In this document: piece by piece, positions 50,965-56,301 of the stretch
Layout: every line of letters starts with the position of its first letter
How positions within the stretch are numbered: position 1 is the stretch's first letter
Assembly: GCF_010993775.1 (NCBI RefSeq)
Contig: NZ_WOTO01000060.1
Span: forward strand, 1 to 56,301
Direction of reading: 5' to 3'
Length of the DNA: 56,301 nucleotides
DNA from: Fodinicola feengrottensis
GTDB lineage: Bacteria; Actinomycetota; Actinomycetes; Mycobacteriales; HKI-0501
Notes under the pieces: generated by a model
Databases searched by the model: none
What the model saw: the letters and a program-made list of their open reading frames with translations, nothing else
What the model was told of the DNA's origin: nothing
Translations under genes and position numbers: made by a program

Positions 50965-51405
50965 ATGGCAGAGGTCACCGCGTCGACGGCTCGGGTGCTG
51001 GACGCCCCGGCCGACCGGGTTTTCGCGGCCGTACGGGACTATTCCGGTGCCCGGCAACGGATCCTGTCCGAGCAGTTCAGCGAATACGAGGTGCAGGATG
51101 GCGGCACCGGCGCCGGCACCCGGGTGCACTGGAAGCTGCAGGCCACCAAAAGCCGGGTCCGGGACTGCCTTTTCGAGGTCAGCGAACCAGGTTCGCATCA
51201 GCTGGTGGAAAAGGACGCCAACTCCAGCATGGTCACCACCTGGACGATCAGCCCGGCCGGTGATCGTACCGAGGTGAAGATCAGCACCAGCTGGGCCGGC
51301 GCCGGCGGAGTCGGCGGTTTCTTCGAGAAAACCTTCGCGCCACTGGGTTTGCGGCGGATCTACGACGAGCTGCTGACCAACCTGGACAAGGAAGTACGCG
51401 CCTAA
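50965..51405 (+). CDS. SRPBCC (START-like) family protein
   Basis: Complete 146 residues from ATG 50965, with AAAGGAA upstream. Helix-grip fold pattern: TARVLDAPADRVFAAVRDYS, EVQDGGTGAGTRVHWKLQAT, and the C-terminal helix FFEKTFAPLGLRRIYDELLT. Such proteins bind hydrophobic ligands or lipids; ligand unknown. Eleven bases after DUF1003 and probably in the same transcript. Confidence 0.88.
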   Translation: MAEVTASTARVLDAPADRVFAAVRDYSGARQRILSEQFSEYEVQDGGTGAGTRVHWKLQATKSRVRDCLFEVSEPGSHQLVEKDANSSMVTTWTISPAGDRTEVKISTSWAGAGGVGGFFEKTFAPLGLRRIYDELLTNLDKEVRA

Positions 51406-51462
51406 GAGCAGGTTGTGCCGGGCCGCTGGAAGGGCCGTGGCTCATCGACTGCAGCACAATGT

Positions 51463-51486
51463 CCCGCACTCGACATCGAGTGCGGG
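51463..51486. terminator. Strong bidirectional terminator
   Basis: CCCGCACTCGA and TCGAGTGCGGG form a near-perfect stem over two bases (working loop ACAT), followed by ATTTT. An outer pair GCACAA/TTGTGC extends it to about 51454-51492. It lies between the convergent SRPBCC and AzlD genes. Confidence 0.85.
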
Positions 51487-51535
51487 ATTTTGTGCCGCAC
51501 TCAACGACCAAGACCACGCTGTCCGCGGTCAGATC

Positions 51536-51856
51536 TCAGAAGAAGAGGCGTACGAGTGCCGCCGTGACCGCTGCCACCACGACAATCACGATGAAAGGTG
51601 CGCGCAGGAGCAGCGCGATGACGGCGGCGGCCAAGCCGGCCGTACGAGCGTCGATGACCAGTCGTTGGCCGGTTGCGAACGCTTCCACGGCCATAAGAGC
51701 GGCGAGCAAGGCGACGGGGAGCAGCTCGACGGCACGGCGGATGCGCGGCCGTTCCAGCACTTCGTTCACCCGGGGCACGCCGGGGAGCAGCAGCCCGAGC
51801 AGCTTGATCCCGTAGCTGCCGACGGCGGCCACTGCGATCGCTATCCAGAGCGTCAC
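51536..51856 (-). CDS. azlD: AzlD branched-chain amino acid exporter, small subunit
   Basis: 106 residues from GTG 51856, overlapping the azlC stop by four bases. Four short helices: TLWIAIAVAAVGSYGIKLLG, then AVELLPVALLAALMAVEAFA, AGLAAAVIALLLRAPFIVIV. The Pro-containing LLPGVPRVNEVLERPRIRRA loop is typical. Forms a two-component exporter with AzlC. Confidence 0.9.
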   Translation of the reverse strand: MTLWIAIAVAAVGSYGIKLLGLLLPGVPRVNEVLERPRIRRAVELLPVALLAALMAVEAFATGQRLVIDARTAGLAAAVIALLLRAPFIVIVVVAAVTAALVRLFF

Positions 51857-52560
51857 GTCGGGTCCTTCGCGGGTCGGTGGCGCAGCAGTACGGGCAGGAT
51901 GACCAGCGCGGACAGCAGGACCGGTACGCCCGGCGGGAGCAGTGGCGTGGTCGCGAGGGCCACCAGCGCGCCGCCGATCGCGATCAGCCGCTCGGTCCAG
52001 CCAGCTCGCAGCCGGGGCGCCAGCAGGCCGAGGACGCGCGGGCGGCGCGGCGGCGTCCAGGCCGAAGGTCTGCGGGTTGCCCAACACGCTCGCGCCGGCC
52101 GCGCCGACCAGGGTCATCGCGTTCCAAAGCACGAAAACCGCGCCGCCAGTCACCCAGAACCCGAGCCGCGACAACGCCGGTTCCGGCTGGGCCACCGCGA
52201 CCGCGGTGCTCTCGTCGATGACGAGTGGGGGGCGGCGAGCAGTCGGCGTGGCCCGCCCAGTCGCAGCAGCCCGGCCAACCGCACGCCGTACATCGCGTTG
52301 CGTGCCCCCAGCAACAGTGCGGACGCGACACCGCTGGTCAGGCCAGCCGCCGGACCGGCCGCGGCGATCACGCCGACCAGCGCGAACTGGCTGCCACCGG
52401 TGAACATCAGCAGGCTGAGCGCGCAGGACTGCCAGACGGACAAGCCGGCGGCGGTGCCGGCGGCTCCGAAGGCGACGCCGTACGCACCGGTGGCGGCGCC
52501 GACCGCCAGCGAGGCACGGATGACCGGCCGCCGGTTGGCGGTCGCGGTGGAGGTCGTCAT
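51853..52560 (-). CDS. azlC: AzlC branched-chain amino acid exporter, large subunit (frame interrupted)
   Basis: About 236 residues from ATG 52560. Family segments are GAYGVAFGAAGTAAGLSVWQ, LLMFTGGSQFALVGVIAAAG and ALLLGARNAMYGVRLAGLL. After a frame change near 52232 come FWVTGGAVFVLWNAMTLVGA and QTFGLDAAAPAAFL. A further change lies near 52040 and the end is LRHRPAKDPT. With AzlD it exports small amino acids or analogues. Confidence 0.9.
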
Positions 52561-52570
52561 AGCGGTCAGG

Positions 52571-53456
52571 CTACGAGCGCTGGCACCGGATCTCTTGAAC
52601 GTTCTTGCTCAGCCGCTCGGATCGGTACGCGCCTGGGGTGACGCCGACGAACTGCTTGAAATGCCGGGTCAGGTGGGCCTGGTCCGCGAACCCGGTAGCC
52701 GCTGCGGCGGCAGCGGGCACCTCGCCGGCGTCTAACAGAGCACGCGCTTTCGTCACCCGTTGCTGGACCAGCCAGCGATGCGGCGGGAGGCCGGTGGACG
52801 CCCGGAAGGTGCGTACGAGCGCGTACTGGCTCATGCCGACCCTGCGGGCCAGCTCGTCCAGCGCCGGCGGATCCACCAGCTGGTCGGCCAGCAACTCCTG
52901 CACCTGACTGACCACCGCCGGCCGTGGCCGCGCCGACCGCCCCCGCCCGGGGCTGCCGTGCCGGCTCACCAACATGGCGATGGCCTGCAGGAACAGCGTG
53001 GTCGCGGCGAGCGGATCAGCGGTCTCGTACGCGGCCCGGTGAGCGGCCGCGAGCACCCCGGCGGTGGCCGGGTCGTCCATGATCGCCCGCGGGAAGGACG
53101 GCGTGCCACGCACGCCGGTCACCTCGGCGGCGACCGCGGCCACCACCGCCGGCTCGGGGTAGAACATCCGGTAAGCCCAGCCGGCCGGGCCGCCGGCAGA
53201 GCCGGTGTGCACCCGGTCCGGCTCGATCACCACGATCTGCCCGCCGCCGGCCTGGTGGAACCCGCCGCGGTAGTCGAACGCCTCCAGCCCGTCGGTGATC
53301 ACGCCGATCGCATACCCGGAATGGGTGTGCCGGCCGAAGGTGTGAGTGACATATCGCGCACGGAGCAGGTCGGTATCGGGCACGCCGGGATGCCGCCATG
53401 CCGCCGTGCCGCGCCACCTCCCGTACCTGCCGCATTTTCCCGACCCTACCCGGCAC
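52571..53456 (-). CDS. AraC family regulator of the azlCD operon (start region frame interrupted)
   Basis: The conserved body begins VPDTDLLRARYVTHTFGRHT with a cupin-like sensor (AIGVITDGLEAFDYRGGFHQ, VVIEPDRVHTG). The C-terminal AraC DNA-binding domain has LDELARRVGMSQYALVRTFR, STGLPPHRWLVQQRVTKARA and GFADQAHLTRHFKQFVGVTP. The upstream residues AWRHPG and the likely GTG start near 53456 (VPGRVGK) are in another frame; GTG 53383 would give a shorter protein. It ends ten bases before azlC. AraC-AzlC-AzlD is a recurrent actinobacterial arrangement. Confidence 0.88.
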
Positions 53457-53544
53457 CCAGCGACGATGACCCGGGTCGAACCCCGCCGGCGGTTACCGCT
53501 GCCGGGGGAAGCTGCGCGTACATACGGCGCCTAGCGGTGGGGAC

Positions 53545-54698
53545 ATGCCCGCAACCACAACCGCCGCCGCGCCGACCGAGGACGCGATCCGCCAGGCGCT
53601 CGCCGGCGTCAACGACCCGGAGATCCGCCGGCCCATCACCGATCTCGGGATGGTCAGCGACGTACGGGTCGAACCGGACGGCCGGGTCCGGGTCGAGGTG
53701 TGCTGCTGACGGTGTCCGCCTGCCCCATGCGGGACACCCTGACCAGGGACGTCACTGCCGCGGTCACCGCCGTACCAGGAGTCAGCGGCGTCACCGTCGA
53801 CCTCGGGGTGATGACAGCTGAGCAGCGCAAACAGCTGCAGGAGAAACTTCGCGGCCCGGGGCGGGCCGAGCTGGTCGTGCCGTTCGCTCAGCCCGGGTCA
53901 CTGACGCGGGTGTACGCGGTCGCGTCCGGCAAGGGTGGTGTCGGCAAGTCGTCGGTGACGGTCAACCTGGCCGCCGCGCTGGCCGCCAAGGGGATGTCCG
54001 TCGGCGTGTTGGACGCCGACATCTACGGCTTCTCGATCCCCGCATGCTGGGGGTGCAGGGCAAGCAAGCCGACCAAGGTCGAGCAGATGATCATGCCGCC
54101 GCAGGCGCACGGCGTGAAGGTGATCTCGATCGGCATGTTCACTCCCGGCAACACCGCGGTGGTCTGGCGCGGGCCGATGCTGCATCGCGCGCTGCAGCAG
54201 TTCCTCGCCGAGGTCTATTGGGGCGATCTGGACGTGCTCCTTATGGACCTGCCGCCGGGCACCGGTGACATCGCGATCAGCGTCGCCCAGCTGGTCCCGG
54301 GCGCCGAGATCCTGGTCGTCACCACCCCCCAGCAGGCCGCCGCCGAGGTGGCCGAGCGGGCCGGGTCGATCGCCCTGCAGACCCATCAGCAGGTGGTCGG
54401 TGTGGTCGAGAACATGTCCTGGTTGGAGCTGCCGGACGGCCAGCGGATGGAGGTCTTCGGCTCCGGCGGTGGCGAAGCGGTCTCCGCCGCCCTCGGGCGC
54501 TCGCTGGGTACGAAGGTGCCGCTGCTGGGCCAGATCCCGCTGGACACCGTCGTACGCGAAGGCGGCGACGCGGGCGTACCGGTCGTCCTCTCCGACCCGA
54601 CCAACCCGGCCGCCGCCGCGTTGCTGAGCATCGCGGACAAGCTCGCCGCCCGCCGCCGTGGCCTCGCCGGCATGTCTCTTAAGCTCTCCCCCGCGTAA
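53545..54698 (+). CDS. mrp: Mrp/ApbC-type iron-sulfur carrier P-loop ATPase (frame interrupted)
   Basis: About 384 residues from ATG 53545. A MIP18-like N-terminal domain (IRQALAGVNDPEIRRPITDL) is joined near 53700 to TVSACPMRDTL. The ATPase has VYAVASGKGGVGKSSVTVNL, GVLDADIYGFSIP, WRGPMLHRALQQFLAEVYWG, LLMDLPPGTGDIAIS and GVVENMSW. Two compensating shifts at 54038-54070 garble YGFSIP-RMLGVQGK into PACWGCRASK. The CxxC motif expected near the end is not seen; actinobacterial members often lack it. Role: Fe-S cluster loading or transfer. Confidence 0.92.
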
Positions 54699-54745
54699 GA
54701 CTGTCTCTAAGCATCTTGCCGACGGGTTAAGCGGTGGTTTGCGTT

Positions 54746-54828
54746 GTTGATCTTGGTTAGTTGGTCGGTACGAAAAGAACATTCCGGACTGATGCCCGGT
54801 TTGTACGGACTAACTAACCAAGATCAAC
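54746..54828. repeat. 26-bp inverted repeat between mrp and tatB
   Basis: Arms at 54746-54771 and 54803-54828 (beginning GTTGATCTTGGTTAGTT and its complement) match at 24 of 26 positions around 31 bases. It lies between the convergent mrp and tatB genes, where it can act as a terminator for both. The arms are AT-richer than the genes around them. Confidence 0.65.
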
Positions 54829-54844
54829 TTCCCAAGCGCGCGGA

Positions 54845-55281
54845 TCAGGTGGCGTCGGCGTCGTAAGGGGCGACGCTGCGCGCGCGGCTCCGCGGCCTTG
54901 ACCAGCGAAGTCGTGGGGGCCGCCGGACGTGACGCTCTTGGGCGAGACGTTGGTCAGCGAGTGCGCGGTGTCGTTGATGGAGTCGGTCACGTGCTGCACG
55001 TCGCCGAAGGCCTCCCGCAGCGGGCGCGACAGGTCGTCGACCTCGTCGTCGTCCGACAGCAGGTGCTTGCGGACGAAAGTCCGCGGGTTGAGGTCGGTGA
55101 TGTCGATGTCCGTGCCGAGCTCGTTCTGCAGCTCGCTGGTCGCGTTCCGGGCCATCTGCCGGGCCGACCGCAGGAACCGGGCGGCGTCGCCGATCACCTT
55201 GGGCAGCCGCTCCGGGCCGAAGATGAACAACCCGAGCAGCACGAGGCTGATGATCTCCATGAACCCGAGGTTCTCGAACAC
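54845..55281 (-). CDS. tatB: Sec-independent (Tat) translocase subunit TatB
   Basis: About 145 residues from GTG 55281, with GGGGAGG upstream. The N-terminal membrane helix and hinge are FENLGFMEIISLVLLGLFIF then GPERLPKVIGDAARFL, the TatA/TatB signature. An amphipathic helix and an acidic linker (DIDITDLNPRTFVRKHLL, SDDDEVDDLS) follow. A frame change near 54885 gives the ending APYDADAT at 54845, the usual actinobacterial TatB tail; as written the frame runs on to 54814. The operon's Tat-type binding protein would use this pathway. Confidence 0.93.
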
Positions 55282-55396
55282 CAGGCCTCCCCATCATCCC
55301 AAGGCCCGTAGAAGAGCCACCGTCCAGCCTACGTGCCCAGCCGGGCGTGTCTACCAAGGTCGGGCCAAGATGGCCGAACCGGTCCGAGAAATCCGC

Positions 55397-56301
55397 TCAG
55401 GACGTCTCGATGAGCACCACCGTCGTGGTGTGGACGCTGCCGTCCCGGCTGTATTCGACCGGTACGGCCGTACCAGCGGCCAACTTGCGGACCAGCGCGA
55501 TCAGGTCGACCTGGTCGCTGACCACCTTGCCGTTGAACTTGGTGATCACACGTCGCCGGACCGCAGCCCGGCCTTCTGCGCCGGACCGGCCGGCACGTCG
55601 GTCAGCCTGACGCCGCCGTTGGGCAGCTCGGTGGCGTCCAGACTGGCGCCGATCGCGGTTCGCTTAGCGGTGCCCTGGTGAGTGGGCGTAGCCGTCGAGA
55701 TGATCTGGCCGGCGACCCGTTTGGCCAGGTTGATCGGGATAGCGAAGCCGATCCCAATGCTGCCCTTGCTGCCGCCGCCGGGGATCTGCGCGATCGAGCT
55801 GTCCACGCCGACCACCCGGCCGCCCCCGTCCACCAACGGGCCGCCGGAGTTGCCGGGGTTGATTGACGCATCGGTCTGTACGGCCGCCGTGTAGACCGGC
55901 TCCTGGCCGGAGGCATTGCCGTTCTGGTCGCCACCGGTCACCACCGGCCGGTCGATCGCGCTGACGATGCCGGAGGTCACCGTGCCCTGCAGGTCCAGCG
56001 GGGATCCGAAGGCGATCACCGGATCGCCGACCACGACCTTGTCGGAGTCACCGAATGGCAGGGTGGCCAGGCCCGACTTGCCGACCTTCAGCACGGCGAT
56101 GTCGGAGTTGGGGTCACGGCCGACGATGCTCGCGTCCAGGCTGCTCCCGTCCGAGAAGACCGCCTTCAGACTGCCGCCGTTCGCGGCCGGCTCGGCCACG
56201 TGGTTGTTGGTGATGATGTAGCCGTCCTGGCGGACCACGAAACCCGAGCCGTTGCCCTGCTCGTTCTGGCCGTGGATCTCGATCGACACCACCGCCGGCT
56301 G
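55397..56301 (-). CDS. HtrA/DegP-type trypsin-like serine protease with PDZ domain (5' end outside window)
   Basis: The N-terminus (membrane anchor expected) lies beyond the right edge. Catalytic triad: His in YIITNNHVAEP, Asp in PNSDIAVLKVG, Ser in INPGNSGGPLVDG. The PDZ domain (IGASLDATELPNGGVRLTDV, PAGPAQKAGLRSGDV) changes frame near 55548 and ends FNGKVVSDQVDLIALVRKLA and VVLIETS at 55397. Extracytoplasmic quality-control protease. In mycobacteria htrA also precedes tatB and mrp. Confidence 0.94.

Overview
The window comes from a high-GC actinobacterium. G/C-rich third codon positions, frequent GTG/TTG starts, 4-bp ATGA/GTGA gene overlaps and actinobacteria-typical families (DUF3107, DUF3152, DUF6758, an Rv2578c-type radical SAM protein, an HtrA-TatB-Mrp block) all point that way. 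The species cannot be named from the sequence. About 59 protein genes or remnants fill the window. There is no rRNA, tRNA, CRISPR array, transposase or recognisable prophage.

Two thirds or more of the genes are interrupted by one-base frame changes, often in G/C or A homopolymers, while the protein stays conserved across the break. I read these as one gene each and note each break. Uncorrected sequencing or assembly indels are the simplest explanation, so few of these genes should be called pseudogenes.

Layout. 1-4184: an ECF sigma factor running off the left edge, a DUF3152 protein, an alpha/beta hydrolase divergent from a TetR regulator, and DUF3107. 4512-7491: a large LuxR (LAL) regulator. 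7488-16598: ferritin-like protein, DEAD-box helicase, small membrane protein, a TetR-hydrolase pair with a clear operator, an orphan ParA, a hydrolase coupled to an MpaB-like protein, RecB-family nuclease, MarC and PHP phosphoesterase. The order DUF3152, TetR, DUF3107, ferritin-like, helicase, ParA recalls a conserved mycobacterial neighbourhood. 16765-23970: PH-domain proteins, DUF6758, a PfpI-like protein, SpoU methyltransferase, MaoC, an operon of LysR, suppressor-of-fused and DCC1 genes, and a divergent PEP-mutase-family enzyme. 24129-32651: a large anchored Asp-box protein, a radical SAM gene under a perfect LexA box, acyl-CoA dehydrogenase, two DUF4190 proteins around an SDR, and a secreted serine hydrolase.

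32745-39348 is a metal/cofactor uptake section. A cobalamin riboswitch leads a BtuFCD-type ABC importer. A secreted propeller protein, a siderophore-interacting protein behind an iron box, a truncated alcohol dehydrogenase remnant and a SET-family efflux pump follow. 39672-48982 is the most distinctive part: a leftward, tightly coupled catabolic operon. It holds a sensor-type regulator, a Tat-exported sugar-binding lipoprotein, two permeases, an ATPase, two CE7-type esterases (one without its catalytic serine), a SelA-fold PLP enzyme and RidA. Together these suggest import of an O-acylated, amino-bearing sugar-like compound, its deacylation, PLP-dependent ammonia elimination and RidA-assisted hydrolysis of the reactive imine.

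49205-56301 returns to conserved genes: MgtE_N/CBS protein, DUF1003, an SRPBCC protein, an AraC-AzlC-AzlD operon, Mrp, TatB, and an HtrA protease running off the right edge.
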